Assembly (NCBI GenBank): GCA_009664345.1
Contig: CP043547.1
Location: 5,422,709-5,486,708 of the forward strand
Direction: 5' to 3'
Origin: Planctomycetales bacterium 10988
GTDB lineage: Bacteria; Planctomycetota; Planctomycetia; Pirellulales; Pb10988
Length of the DNA stretch: 64,000 bases
Positions 43,695 to 53,402 of the stretch are shown one piece after another; within the stretch, counting starts at the first letter, position 1, and every line of letters starts with the position of its first letter. Both the position numbers and the translations under genes were made by a program. Under the pieces are notes generated by a model that ran no database searches, was not told where the DNA came from, and worked only from the letters and a program-made list of their open reading frames with translations.

Positions 43695-45503
43695 ATGTCC
43701 AACCCTCCTCCTGTTGCCTCGAACCCAACTTTTGATCCGTATCAACATTGGTTAGGCATTCCTCCCGAGGAGCGTCCTGCGCATTTTTATCGCCTTTTGG
43801 GCCTGCCGCTGTTGGAATCCAATCCACAAGCGATCAGCTCGGCTGCCGATCATTGGTTGAATTTCTTCAGCAGTGTCCAAGGAGAATACGCCCCGCCCGC
43901 TCAGTATTTATATCAAGAGATTTTGCAGGCGAAGACCGCGCTACTCGATCCGAACTACAAACCACAATACGACACTTGGCTCCGTCAAGCCTATCCGCAA
44001 TATTTCAACGAAGCCCCGGCTCGGACGCCTCCCCCTGCGAGTTCGTCGCCCTCGAGTACTTCTTCTGTTTCGCAGAAAAAAAGCCAATCCCCTCCGACAA
44101 CGAGTCTTCCCCAAAAATCGCCGGCTGCGGCAAAGAGCAAGGAAAACGCCACGCCGCGACGCCGCAAGGCAAGCACAAAAAAGAAGAGTAGTACCTTACT
44201 GCCCGGAGCTTCGGCCCCGAAATCGACTGGGCTTCCTCAGCCATCGAGTCCCAAACAAAGCTCCCAAGTTGCCGCGAAAAAGAAAGCCCCTTTGGCAGCT
44301 CCAGGAGCAGGACTTTTGCCCAACGCCGCCAAGCCGACTCCGACGGGAGCACTACCGACACCGCAGGCCCCCAGTGCTGTCCCTCCGCAAGAGGACCTCT
44401 TTGCCGATCGAAAACCGGCTGCCAATCCGTTTGTCGTCGCCAGCGAGGAAGATAGCTCCGCCGCCCTTTCGGCCAGAAAACGTTCGCAAGGGGATTGGAC
44501 GAGGTGGCTCTTCTCACCGATTTCCATTGGGCTTGCCGTCGGGGCGTTGCTGGTCGGGTTCCTCTTCTCGGGCATGCTGTTCAGTGACGAAGAGACCGAA
44601 GTCGCGGAAAATAACCCGGAAGGGCTGTTGAATCCTTCCCAAGAAGAACTCAATGCCATCGAGCTTGAAGAAGCGGCCAGCGACAAGGAGGAAGAAACTT
44701 CCGAGGAGGAGAATACTTCCAACCGTCCGGAGCGTTCTTCCCTTCGACCAGATGGCAGCGGCGAAATGATTAGTGCCTTCAGCAGTGATCGACCCGAGCC
44801 GGAGCCGGAAGAAACCCCGGACCCGATGGAGAACCCCGATTCGCCTTTGCCCTCCAACTTCGCGATGCCTGGAAATTCTCCGAACAGCATGGCTTCTCCT
44901 AGCTCGATGACACCCGCTGAACCGGCCGCTCCGGAGTTTTCGGCGGAAGAAGATCGCAAGGAACAAGACGAAGCCCTCAAACAGGTGCTGACTTTTGCTA
45001 GGCTTGCCTTGGCCGAGCGAGAGTTTGAAGTCGTGCCCGTGTATTTAGAGGAGGCAAGTCTTTATGCCTCGACGCCGGAGCAGCAAGACGAAGTGGCTCG
45101 GGTGGATGAACTCTTTCAGTATGTCGAGGTCTTTTGGCAATCCGTCACAGAAGGATGTGCCTCGCTTCAGCCGGGAGCAACGATCTATATCGACGGGAAA
45201 AAAGCCACTGTCGTCAGTGCAAGTGACAGTAGTATTGAAATCGAGCAAGACGGCCGTCCTCGCCGCTTTGGGAGCTTGACACATCCGCAAGTCCCGGTTC
45301 CGCTGATTCTCACCTTGGCGGAGCAATATCTCAGCGATGACGCGGAAAACCTCATTTTCTTCGGGGCGTTCCATGCGATGGACCGTCACGGGGATCGCCA
45401 AGAAGCCCGACTCATTTGGGAAGAAGCCCAACAACGGGGCGATGACCGCGTCAAAACCATCATCCAACAAATCATCGGCGAACTCGACATCCCCCGCCCG
45501 TAA
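43695..45503 (+). CDS. J-domain-like membrane protein of planctomycete type
   Basis: 602 residues. The first 100 hold a DnaJ-like helical domain (PYQHWLGIPPEERPAHFYRLLGL, LYQEILQAKTALLDPNYK, QYDTWLR) but without the HPD motif needed to stimulate Hsp70. A Pro/Ser/Lys-rich disordered stretch follows (101-265), then one span (about 269-292), an acidic Ser/Pro-rich linker (295-410), and a C-terminal domain (about 415-600) with a beta-barrel-like core (GATIYIDGKKATVVSASDSSIEIEQDG). The N-terminal half is cytoplasmic and the last third outside. The same N-terminal domain occurs in planctomycete proteins of other architectures; its job is unknown. Confidence 0.8.
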   Translation: MSNPPPVASNPTFDPYQHWLGIPPEERPAHFYRLLGLPLLESNPQAISSAADHWLNFFSSVQGEYAPPAQYLYQEILQAKTALLDPNYKPQYDTWLRQAYPQYFNEAPARTPPPASSSPSSTSSVSQKKSQSPPTTSLPQKSPAAAKSKENATPRRRKASTKKKSSTLLPGASAPKSTGLPQPSSPKQSSQVAAKKKAPLAAPGAGLLPNAAKPTPTGALPTPQAPSAVPPQEDLFADRKPAANPFVVASEEDSSAALSARKRSQGDWTRWLFSPISIGLAVGALLVGFLFSGMLFSDEETEVAENNPEGLLNPSQEELNAIELEEAASDKEEETSEEENTSNRPERSSLRPDGSGEMISAFSSDRPEPEPEETPDPMENPDSPLPSNFAMPGNSPNSMASPSSMTPAEPAAPEFSAEEDRKEQDEALKQVLTFARLALAEREFEVVPVYLEEASLYASTPEQQDEVARVDELFQYVEVFWQSVTEGCASLQPGATIYIDGKKATVVSASDSSIEIEQDGRPRRFGSLTHPQVPVPLILTLAEQYLSDDAENLIFFGAFHAMDRHGDRQEARLIWEEAQQRGDDRVKTIIQQIIGELDIPRP

Positions 45504-45531
45504 TAGTCTCTTAAGGCTTTGACCAAAGCTT

Positions 45532-46851
45532 CTAAGATTCCAAACCTTCCACCATCTCATTCATCTCGTGGCAGGCGGCTTCGGCTTCCTTTTTGCTGAG
45601 GAAGGTACGCACAATCTTCTTCTCTTCCCACTCATCAAAATAAAATGGCAGTCCATTTTTAGTCACTGTCGAATACGAATAGGTTTCATACCACCGGGGA
45701 TGATCCGAGGAAGGAACCACCGTGTAGAGTTTTTTCGACTTGATCATCAACAAGCCCACATCTAGCCCCTCCTTCACAAGGGTTCCTCTCAGTTGCCAAA
45801 TGATGATCGGCAGATGGAAGAACGGAAGAATCATACTAACGCCAAGTACGATAAGAATGGTTCTTAGCGGCGGTTTATACAATTCAGTGATCGTTTCTTT
45901 GTAATAATAAAATATAACGGAAAAGCTAATGAAAAAATAAATGTACAGAGGATCGAAAATCCCTTGGGGAGGAGTGTTAAAGGCAAGCCAGAGAAAAAAA
46001 CTAGTACTGCTGAGAAAGTATAAATAAACAAACCTATCAGTCGATTGGGTTTCTCGAAGCCGATTCAGGAAAGTCAATTTCAGCTTTTCGTCTGGTGTCA
46101 ACTGAGAGACATCGTAATAGTCTTGTTCAATCCCAAAGGTGATCGGCTCCGTTGTTTGCAGGTCAGCAAGCGATTGAATGGGGCGTGGATGAGTCGCTTG
46201 CGAATCGGTCTCCTTGGCGGAAAACCAAACGATTTTTTCTTCATAGGACCCTGACCAGGGGCCATAGGTTTGCTGGATGAACTCTTGAGTGAGTGGTTCA
46301 ATCCGTATCGGACTTCCAGAACGGGAAAGGGTCCGATACCGAATTACTTTTTTGATACCCTGGCTTGGAAAGATTTTTTCTGAAGTATAAAAAGTGCTTT
46401 TTGGTTTTATCCAACCTGTATCATAACCAAGTTGTTGCATTTCGAGGCAGATGATCCTCAAGGAGATGAACATGTCGATCGCGCCTACTATCGGAATCCC
46501 TCCCCAGATTCTCTGGATGGGGTGATGACTACGACTAACGGTGAAGCGTCGCAAGTTATGTTGTAATATGATTTGGAAGATCGTGAACACAAAGAGGGTG
46601 GAAAGGATCGTAGCACCTATATCCTCCCAGTCTATTGCCTCGCCTTGCCAGGCCTGAAAAAGATCCATTGATACAAAGCCAATCGCGATGAATACGTTCA
46701 GGATAAAGGCAAACAACACACGCTGAATATACGCAATCGCTCGCAGGTATAAGGAAAGTTCTTTATTGCCTTCCAATACGAGTTCGCTTGGTGGAGCTTC
46801 TTCGATGGTGACATCGCGAGGGCTTTGATAGGGATTTTCTGGCTTCGACAT
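45532..46851 (-). CDS. Polytopic membrane protein with N-terminal NPYQSP motif
   Basis: 439 residues. The opening MSKPENPYQSP is the short N-terminal tag seen on many planctomycete membrane proteins. Spans near 43-65, 80-98, 270-292, 297-315 and 330-350; a hydrophilic loop of about 130 residues (140-270) lies between the second and third. No family recognised. The gene is clearly more A/T-rich than its neighbours, especially at 45840-46060, and contains the exact palindromic word at 46389-46402 as codons for K-S-T-F. It converges on the J-domain-like gene. Confidence 0.78.
   Translation of the reverse strand: MSKPENPYQSPRDVTIEEAPPSELVLEGNKELSLYLRAIAYIQRVLFAFILNVFIAIGFVSMDLFQAWQGEAIDWEDIGATILSTLFVFTIFQIILQHNLRRFTVSRSHHPIQRIWGGIPIVGAIDMFISLRIICLEMQQLGYDTGWIKPKSTFYTSEKIFPSQGIKKVIRYRTLSRSGSPIRIEPLTQEFIQQTYGPWSGSYEEKIVWFSAKETDSQATHPRPIQSLADLQTTEPITFGIEQDYYDVSQLTPDEKLKLTFLNRLRETQSTDRFVYLYFLSSTSFFLWLAFNTPPQGIFDPLYIYFFISFSVIFYYYKETITELYKPPLRTILIVLGVSMILPFFHLPIIIWQLRGTLVKEGLDVGLLMIKSKKLYTVVPSSDHPRWYETYSYSTVTKNGLPFYFDEWEEKKIVRTFLSKKEAEAACHEMNEMVEGLES
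46389..46402. repeat. Short near-palindromic word, copy 3 (inside a gene)
   Basis: AAAAAGTGCTTTTT, identical to the intergenic copy at 16213 and followed by GGTTTT as at 13183. On the minus strand it is read as Lys-Ser-Thr-Phe in the NPYQSP protein. Confidence 0.6.
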
Positions 46852-47175
46852 GGAGATGACTTGGGACTCCTCTTTAGCGGATTTGAGGGGTGCGTCGCAC
46901 TCTAACTCTAGAGTATAAATAGATAATCATTATTTTGACTAGCATTAGGTAAGTATATTTTGGGAAAATGAACCGATTTGCTCGAAACTTGTCTGTACGG
47001 GGGTGGGCGATTTTCTTCTTCGAATAGGGGGAAATGCCGGAACTGACGGTTCTTGACGCCCTTGGTATAATGCAACGGTTACTTGCCCCGTCGTACCATT
47101 CCATGGAGTCCATGCCCCCCAGTTCATGCCTCCAACGGGTGGGAAGACTCGGCAAGTCCTTTCGAGATTCCTGCA
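46852..47175. other. Divergent intergenic region
   Basis: About 325 bases between divergent genes. It holds a probable promoter for the MATE gene (47043-47071). The first 100 bases are A/T-rich and probably carry the promoter of the minus-strand gene. Frames here are short and not credible. Confidence 0.5.
47043..47071 (+). promoter_or_regulatory. Sigma-70-like promoter of the MATE gene
   Basis: CTGACG (47043-47048), 17 bases, and TATAAT (47066-47071). The -10 is consensus, the -35 matches four of six. Transcription would start near 47078, about 100 bases before the start codon. Confidence 0.5.
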
Positions 47176-48606
47176 ATGAGTACATTACCAATCTCCAAGA
47201 AACGTCCCCGCCTCCCTCGCGAAAGGAATCCCTTGGAACTTACGGCTCCCATCCGTGTTGCTGATGATGAAGGTGTCTTACGTCCGATGCTTCGGCTGGC
47301 TTTGCCGGCGTTGGGCGAGCAGATGCTCAATCTGACGATCATGCTTTCCGACCAAATTCTCACCGGAATGTATTTTAGCACCGACCATATCGCTGCGGTC
47401 GGTACCGTGAGCTATTTGATGTGGCTGGTCTATGAACTTTTCGTCGTGGTGGCCATCGGAGCGACCGCGCTGACCGCCCGATTTATCGGTCAAAAGCAGC
47501 CGGACTTGGCCAACCGAGTCGCCAACCAAGCCCTCTTGATGGGGTGCCTGCTGGCGATTCCGGCAACGATTCTCGGGTTGATTTACGGACGAGAGATCAT
47601 CCTCTGGTTGGATCTGCAAGGCAACGCGGTGGGTTATGCTTCCAGCTACATGGGCTATGTCTTTTGGTTTCTTCCTTTGATTATGGTGGAAACCGTCTTG
47701 CTCGCCTGCCTGCGTGGCGTCGGAGATACTCGCACGGGGATGTGGGTGATGTTGATGGTGAATGCCGTCAATATCTTGGTAAGTTGGGGCTTGGTGCAAG
47801 GTTGGGGGCCACTGCCGGAATTAGGCTGGGACGGCGTCGCCATCGGGACGTCCGCCGCGCTCGCCACCGGAGGAAGTATTCTATTGATCCTCTTCCTACG
47901 AGGACAATCGGGTCTGCAACTTCGACTGCCTTACCTCAAGCCGGACTTCGATTTGATTCGACGTCTGCTGAAAGTCGGAATCCCCGGTGGTCTCGACATC
48001 CTGATGATGATCAGTTGCCAGATTTGGTTTTTGACCTTGATTAACGGCTTGGGCAATCTTTCGGCTGCCGCCCATAACGTGGCGATCAAGATCGAGGCCT
48101 TTGCGTTTCTGCCGGGAACCGCCTTTCAAGTGGCAGCGGCAACCTTGGCTGGCCAATATCTGGGAGCGAAGAATTACCGTAAAGCCTCGCATAGTATCTT
48201 GGTGACCAGTATCGTCACCCTAAGCTTTATGACCTTGATCGGGCTCGTCTTTTACTTTGGAGGCGAAGGCCTGGCCAGTTTGATGGTCGGAGCAGATCGA
48301 GCGGGAAAAAGAGAAGTGATCGAGCTTTCCGCGCGGCTTTTGCAGATCATCGCTTTCTCGATGCCTTCGTTGGCGGTGCTGATGATTCTCGCCGGGGCAC
48401 TCCGGGGAGCGGGCGATACGCGATGGCCGATGGTGATTAACCTGCTGGGCTTTTTGGCATTGCGGATTCCGGGGACATATCTCTTGTTCGGATATGGATT
48501 CGGAGTGGAAGCCGCTTGGTGGTTAATGCTGGCGGACCTTACCTTCCGTGCCTCCCTAGTTTCCGTCCGCTTCTTCCAAGGCGGCTGGCAACGGATCAAT
48601 GTTTAA
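47176..48606 (+). CDS. MATE-family exporter
   Basis: 476 residues from the ATG at 47176 (an earlier start adds 31 unlikely residues). Twelve membrane spans in two halves of six. The first begins with LRLALPALGEQMLNLTIMLSDQILTG, the family's helix 1; the second half has LLKVGIPGGLDILMMI. MATE pumps expel cationic drugs or other organic compounds using a Na+ or H+ gradient. No regulator lies beside it. A strong terminator follows the stop. Confidence 0.93.
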   Translation: MSTLPISKKRPRLPRERNPLELTAPIRVADDEGVLRPMLRLALPALGEQMLNLTIMLSDQILTGMYFSTDHIAAVGTVSYLMWLVYELFVVVAIGATALTARFIGQKQPDLANRVANQALLMGCLLAIPATILGLIYGREIILWLDLQGNAVGYASSYMGYVFWFLPLIMVETVLLACLRGVGDTRTGMWVMLMVNAVNILVSWGLVQGWGPLPELGWDGVAIGTSAALATGGSILLILFLRGQSGLQLRLPYLKPDFDLIRRLLKVGIPGGLDILMMISCQIWFLTLINGLGNLSAAAHNVAIKIEAFAFLPGTAFQVAAATLAGQYLGAKNYRKASHSILVTSIVTLSFMTLIGLVFYFGGEGLASLMVGADRAGKREVIELSARLLQIIAFSMPSLAVLMILAGALRGAGDTRWPMVINLLGFLALRIPGTYLLFGYGFGVEAAWWLMLADLTFRASLVSVRFFQGGWQRINV

Positions 48607-48614
48607 CTTGTTTT

Positions 48615-48651
48615 GGAGAGGGTAACTAGAAAGCTTCCCTCTCCATTTTTT
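48615..48651 (+). terminator. Rho-independent terminator
   Basis: GGAGAGGG (48615-48622) pairs with CCCTCTCC (48637-48644) around a 14-base loop, followed by ATTTTTT. It ends the MATE transcript. An A/T palindrome-like word (TTAAAATACACTTTTTAA) follows at once. Confidence 0.9.
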
Positions 48652-48686
48652 AAAATACACTTTTTAAACTTAAAGTTATTTGAAAG

Positions 48687-50135
48687 TTAAACAATCAAGT
48701 CTTTAATGACATGGGCGGGGTGGACGCCGGTGAGGCGTTGGTCGAGACCTTGATATTTAAAGGAGAAACGTTCGTGATCAAAGCCGAGCAAGTGTAAGAT
48801 CGTCGCGTGAAAGTCGCGAATGTGAACGGGGTCTTTGACAATATTATAAGAGAAATCATCTGTCTCGCCGTAGACCGTTCCCCCTTTGGCACCGCCACCG
48901 GCCATCCACATCGTGAAGCAACGCGGATGGTGATCGCGGCCGTAATTCTCCGGCGAAAGTTTTCCTTGTGTGTAAATCGTGCGACCGAATTCCCCACCCC
49001 AGATGATGAGCGTATCGTCGAGCATTCCGCGTTGCTTCAGGTCTTCCAACAGGGCATAGCACGGACGGTCAATATCCTTGCATTGGCTCGGCATGCGACC
49101 GGCGAGGTTGCCGTGATGGTCCCAGTTGTTGTGATAAATCTGCACGAAGCGAACGCCGCGTTCCGCTAATCGGCGGGCCATCAAAACCGTATTCGCAAAC
49201 GAGCCGGGCTTCTTTGCTTCTTCGCCATAAAGCTCGAAGGTCTGTTTGCTTTCTTGGCCGAGGTCGGTCAACTCCGGCACGCTGGCCTGCATGCGGAAGG
49301 CCATTTCATATTGTTGCATCCGGGTGTGGGTTTGCGGATCTCCGAGGGCATTGTAATTCATCTCATTGAGTTGATTGAGGCCTTCGATCGAACGCTTACG
49401 GATGAAATCCGGTACCCCGGGGGGATTGTTGATGTAAAGAATCGGATCGCCCTGGCTGCGGAACGATACGCCTGCATGCTCACCCGGCAGGTAGCCAGCA
49501 CTCCACAAACGGCCGGAGATGGCTTGCTCCTGCTCGCGATTGGTCGGAACGGCCACCAAGACCACGAAGGCGGGAAGGTTTTCATTTTCCGAACCGAGAC
49601 CATACGAAGCCCAGGAGCCGAGGCACGGGCGCCCGGTGACTTGATTCCCTGTTTGCAAGGCGGTGATGGCCGGCTCGTGGTTGATCGCTTCGGTGTTCAG
49701 GCTGCGAATCCAACAGATTTCATCAGCCTTCTTCGACAAGTTCGGCAGGAGTTCGCTATTCAGCCACATCCCGCATTCGCCGTATTGCTCGAACTTGTAC
49801 TTGCTCGGAGCCACGGGAAAGCGGGCCTGTCCGCTCGTCATGGTGGTGAGCCGTTGTCCCATACGGATCGACTCGGGAAGGTCTTTATCGAACCAATCCT
49901 TCATGACCGGCTTGTAGTCGAAAAGGTCGATCTGCGAAGGGCCGCCGACCATGTGGAGATAAATGACACGCTTCGCTTTCGGAGCGAAGTGAGGGGCAAT
50001 CGCCCCCGAGGTGGATGCTTGAGCGACCGAGTTTCCGAGTAAAGATGCTAAGGCGGCACTACCGAGCAAGCTGCCACCGGATTGAAAGAATTGGCGACGG
50101 CTTTGCAATTGATCGAGGGAAGGGAGCTGATGCAT
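48687..50135 (-). CDS. DUF1501 protein, Tat-exported
   Basis: 482 residues. A twin-arginine signal starts it ([22 protein letters not shown]13-R14), followed by the DUF1501 sulfatase-like fold ([22 protein letters not shown], and [14 protein letters not shown] with [19 protein letters not shown] later). Such proteins are paired with DUF1549/DUF1553 cytochrome proteins across planctomycetes and are thought to act on a carbohydrate or other polymer outside the cytoplasm; the reaction is not established. The partner gene is directly upstream with a 60-base gap. Confidence 0.93.
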   Translation of the reverse strand: MHQLPSLDQLQSRRQFFQSGGSLLGSAALASLLGNSVAQASTSGAIAPHFAPKAKRVIYLHMVGGPSQIDLFDYKPVMKDWFDKDLPESIRMGQRLTTMTSGQARFPVAPSKYKFEQYGECGMWLNSELLPNLSKKADEICWIRSLNTEAINHEPAITALQTGNQVTGRPCLGSWASYGLGSENENLPAFVVLVAVPTNREQEQAISGRLWSAGYLPGEHAGVSFRSQGDPILYINNPPGVPDFIRKRSIEGLNQLNEMNYNALGDPQTHTRMQQYEMAFRMQASVPELTDLGQESKQTFELYGEEAKKPGSFANTVLMARRLAERGVRFVQIYHNNWDHHGNLAGRMPSQCKDIDRPCYALLEDLKQRGMLDDTLIIWGGEFGRTIYTQGKLSPENYGRDHHPRCFTMWMAGGGAKGGTVYGETDDFSYNIVKDPVHIRDFHATILHLLGFDHERFSFKYQGLDQRLTGVHPAHVIKDLIV

Positions 50136-50195
50136 GGTTCGACCTTTATCTTATAACGCTGGTTGTTCGATAGGTGTGGATGGTGCGGAGGCAGA

Positions 50196-53100
50196 CTATT
50201 TACTAAGAGCTTCGTCCAGGTTCATGACTTGGTTGCAGACCATCGTCCAAGCCGCAAGGACCGCCGGTTCCGGAGTGTCGCTCGGTTGCGATTCTCCCAC
50301 GCTGATCAGGGCCTCGGCATCCTGGGGATTCGAGCGATAATATTCGAGGAAATCACTGAGATCGGTGAGCAAGATGTTCTGCTCTTTTTCCGTCATTGAT
50401 CGGGACAAGACCCGCTTTGCGATGAAGTTGATGATCTCCTCCTGATTCAATCCCGCTTTGAGCAAAGCCTGTTCGGCCAGATGCCGGGCGGCTTCGACAA
50501 ATTGCGGATCATTCAACGTCACGAGTGCTTGCAACGGAGTGTTGGTTCGCTCGCGGCGAATCGTGCAGACCTCGCGACTGGGGGCATTGAACGCTTCCAT
50601 ATTCGGAGGCGGGGCCATTCGTTTCCAGAATGAATAAACTGTGCGGCGATACAGGTCCTCGCCGGTTCCTTGGAGGTAATCCCGCGTATTTCCGTTGGGA
50701 AGGCCGACGATGCTCCAAATGGCTTCCGGTTGATATGGCTTGACGCCGGGCCCATACATTTTTGTGGAAAGCAATCCACCGGCGGCCAAGGCAGAGTCGC
50801 GGAGCATTTCGGCATCCATGCGGAAGCGAGGCCCACGCGAAAGCCAAGCGTTGTCGCGATCCTTTTCAATCTTCTCCACGGTGACGGCGGCGGATTGGCG
50901 GTAAGCGGCACTCATGAAGATTTGCTTGAAGAAGCGTTTGACATCCCAACCCGACTCCACGAAGTCGACCGCGAGCCAATCGAGCAATTGAGGGTGCGTC
51001 GGCAGCATGCCCATGACGCCGAAGTCTTCCGAAGTTTCCACAATTCCACGGCCAAAGACTTGTTGCCAAAACCGATTGACAGTGACACGGGCGGTCAGCG
51101 GATTGGCCGGATCGACCACCCACAGGGCCAAACCGAGTCGATTGTTCGGGGCACCTTCGGGCAGCGGATGCAGGGCCGCCGGGGTTGCTGCGGCGACTTC
51201 TTCGCCAACATTATCGTATTCCCCTCGCATCAAGATATTGGCCATCGCCGGGGAGTTTTCTTGCTCCTCTTGAATATGCGTGATCGGACTGCGGGTGCGA
51301 ATCGCTGCCTGTTCCGATTCAAGTTGCTTGACCTTTTCGATCAGCTCGGGATACCGTTTGTCCTCGGACATCAGATAAAAATCGAAAAGGGTCGCGGTTT
51401 GTTCCTTCGTTCGTTTCTCTGCGGGTCGGGCGAGAATCGCTCGCAGGGAAGGATTGCCTGACAAAACCAGGACTTCCGACGGGCCTAGCTCTCGCTCGTA
51501 GATGCGGACGTCGCGAATGGCCCCGCCTTGATAGACAGAGGAGTGGCTACGCTGTCCAATGCGAAGCGGGGTCTTCGTGCGAATCGAAGAATCCGGCTTG
51601 ATGGTGTTGGTATCGACTTGGTTTTTTTGCAGTCGGCCATTGAGGTAAATCTTGACGCCTTCGGGATTTTCGGAACCGTCGTAAGTCACGAAGAGATGTT
51701 GCCACCGGTCGGGCTTGGCGATGTCTCGCCGCGATGAGACCTTGATCGCATTGCGCGGCCAAGAGTCGATGAGATGCACGGAGAACTTGTTTCCACTTTG
51801 CCACAGGTCCCAGCCGCGATGGGCAGCTTTGCCATCCATCCGAGCGAGGATCGAACCGGAAATAGGATTCTTCGGCGGCTTGATCCAGGCCCCGAAGCTG
51901 AACGATTGATTCTTGTCAAAGTCACCGAGGTCTTCGAGATTGATCGTGCTTCCTTGTTTGGCGACGAAGACTTTACCGTATTGGGGGTCTTCTACCCATT
52001 GCAGGTCACCCGTTCCCTTGAAGGTCCGTGGCTCTTCACCGGCCAAACTCACTTCATTGCCCTGGCCTTCTTCCAAAGGTAAATGGACGTAGAGAAGATG
52101 CGATGGCACATCTTTATAGATATCGTTCGCCTGGGCGGATTGGACCCATTCTTCAAAAGCACTTTTTGCATTTCGTTTGTGAGCTTCTTGTTCTTTCTTG
52201 GCGGCAGCGATCTCTTGCGGCAAGGCTTCCCAACGCGGGGTATCTTCTTCCGTGGGAATGACCAAGACCGGACCGCGACCATCGGCGACGTTTCCATCTT
52301 TCGGGCCTTGGGTCGTATTTCGGAAGAAAGCTGCCAGCGAGTAATAATCCTTCATCGTAATTGGATCGAATTTGTGATCGTGACACTGACTGCAATTGGT
52401 CGTCAGCCCCAGATAAACCCAACCGAACGTCAGCACGCGATCGGAGGCATAATTCGCGAGGTTTTCTTCGTCGATTGTTCCGCCTTCATTGGTCGTGATA
52501 TTACAACGCTGAAATCCGGTCGCGATCAACTGATCCGTTGTCGGATTCGGCAGAAGGTCGCCAGCAAGCTGCTCGACCGTGAATTGATCGAAGGGTTGAT
52601 TCCGATTGAAGGAACGAATGACCCAATCCCGGTAAGGCCACATCTCACGATAGTTATCAAAGTGCAGACCATGCGTATCGCCATAGCGGGCGGCATCCAG
52701 CCAGTAGCGGGCACGATGTTCGCCCCAGGCTGGGGATTCCATCAAACGATCGATCCATTCCGAAAGTGCCGCGTCGCCATGTTCGCGATAGTCCTTTAAG
52801 AAGGCCGCGACCTCGGCAGGCTCCGGGGGAAGCCCGGTGATATCGAGATGCAAGCGACGGAACAATGTCCTTGGCTTTGCTTCGGAGTTGGGCTTCAGAC
52901 CGTGTTCTTTGAGATTCGCCGAAATGAATTGATCGATGGGATTCTTGGCCCAGTTCTCTGGCGTAGCGGCCGGCGGTTCGGTTTTCTCCGGCGGAAGAAA
53001 CGACCAATGCGGTTGATATTCCGCCCCGTCTTCCAGCCATTGCTTGAGGATAGCCTTCTCTTCAGCGGTGAGTGTCTTCTTCGATTCCAAAGGAGGCATG

Positions 53101-53402
53101 ATGAGGTCGTGATCCTCAGTCATGATCCGAACAAACATCTCGCTATATTCCGGCTCGCCGGGGGTGATGGCACCAAATTCGAGCGCGGCATCGCGTTGAT
53201 CAAGCCGCAACCCGGCCTCGCGACTCGCGCTGTCCGCCCCATGACAGGCAAAACAATTCTCTGCCAGAATCGGCCGAATATCTTCGTTGTAAGTTAATGT
53301 GTCCTCGGCCTGAATCATCATCCCGATCGAGAGAAGAAGGAGAACCCCGAGAACCATCCCTTGTTGCAAGCGACGTGATGCCGCGTCTATTCCGAACTGC
53401 AT
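50196..53402 (-). CDS. DUF1549/DUF1553 cytochrome-c-like protein with LamG domain
   Basis: 1068 residues. A signal peptide (about 1-32) precedes a cytochrome c-like domain (PSCyt1) with the heme motif C50, C53, H54 in CFACH. A DUF1549 domain (about 145-350), a concanavalin/LamG domain (about 450-640) typical of carbohydrate binding, and a DUF1553 domain (about 745-1040) follow. This layout is a planctomycete hallmark. With the DUF1501 partner downstream it likely forms an exported complex that oxidises or binds polysaccharide (inference from domains). It contains the short palindromic word at 52154-52166 as codons for K-S-A-F. Confidence 0.94.
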   Translation of the reverse strand: MQFGIDAASRRLQQGMVLGVLLLLSIGMMIQAEDTLTYNEDIRPILAENCFACHGADSASREAGLRLDQRDAALEFGAITPGEPEYSEMFVRIMTEDHDLIMPPLESKKTLTAEEKAILKQWLEDGAEYQPHWSFLPPEKTEPPAATPENWAKNPIDQFISANLKEHGLKPNSEAKPRTLFRRLHLDITGLPPEPAEVAAFLKDYREHGDAALSEWIDRLMESPAWGEHRARYWLDAARYGDTHGLHFDNYREMWPYRDWVIRSFNRNQPFDQFTVEQLAGDLLPNPTTDQLIATGFQRCNITTNEGGTIDEENLANYASDRVLTFGWVYLGLTTNCSQCHDHKFDPITMKDYYSLAAFFRNTTQGPKDGNVADGRGPVLVIPTEEDTPRWEALPQEIAAAKKEQEAHKRNAKSAFEEWVQSAQANDIYKDVPSHLLYVHLPLEEGQGNEVSLAGEEPRTFKGTGDLQWVEDPQYGKVFVAKQGSTINLEDLGDFDKNQSFSFGAWIKPPKNPISGSILARMDGKAAHRGWDLWQSGNKFSVHLIDSWPRNAIKVSSRRDIAKPDRWQHLFVTYDGSENPEGVKIYLNGRLQKNQVDTNTIKPDSSIRTKTPLRIGQRSHSSVYQGGAIRDVRIYERELGPSEVLVLSGNPSLRAILARPAEKRTKEQTATLFDFYLMSEDKRYPELIEKVKQLESEQAAIRTRSPITHIQEEQENSPAMANILMRGEYDNVGEEVAAATPAALHPLPEGAPNNRLGLALWVVDPANPLTARVTVNRFWQQVFGRGIVETSEDFGVMGMLPTHPQLLDWLAVDFVESGWDVKRFFKQIFMSAAYRQSAAVTVEKIEKDRDNAWLSRGPRFRMDAEMLRDSALAAGGLLSTKMYGPGVKPYQPEAIWSIVGLPNGNTRDYLQGTGEDLYRRTVYSFWKRMAPPPNMEAFNAPSREVCTIRRERTNTPLQALVTLNDPQFVEAARHLAEQALLKAGLNQEEIINFIAKRVLSRSMTEKEQNILLTDLSDFLEYYRSNPQDAEALISVGESQPSDTPEPAVLAAWTMVCNQVMNLDEALSK
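52154..52166. repeat. Short near-palindromic word, copy 4 (inside a gene)
   Basis: AAAAGCACTTTTT, identical to the intergenic copy at 13183. On the coding (minus) strand it reads AAAAAGTGCTTTT, covering Lys-Ser-Ala-Phe with the Phe and flanks. Confidence 0.6.

Noticed and set aside
43873-44980. Alternative frames over the J-domain-like gene
   Set aside because: They arise from Pro/Ser/Lys-rich low-complexity DNA; the main frame has a domain, a span and a good start.
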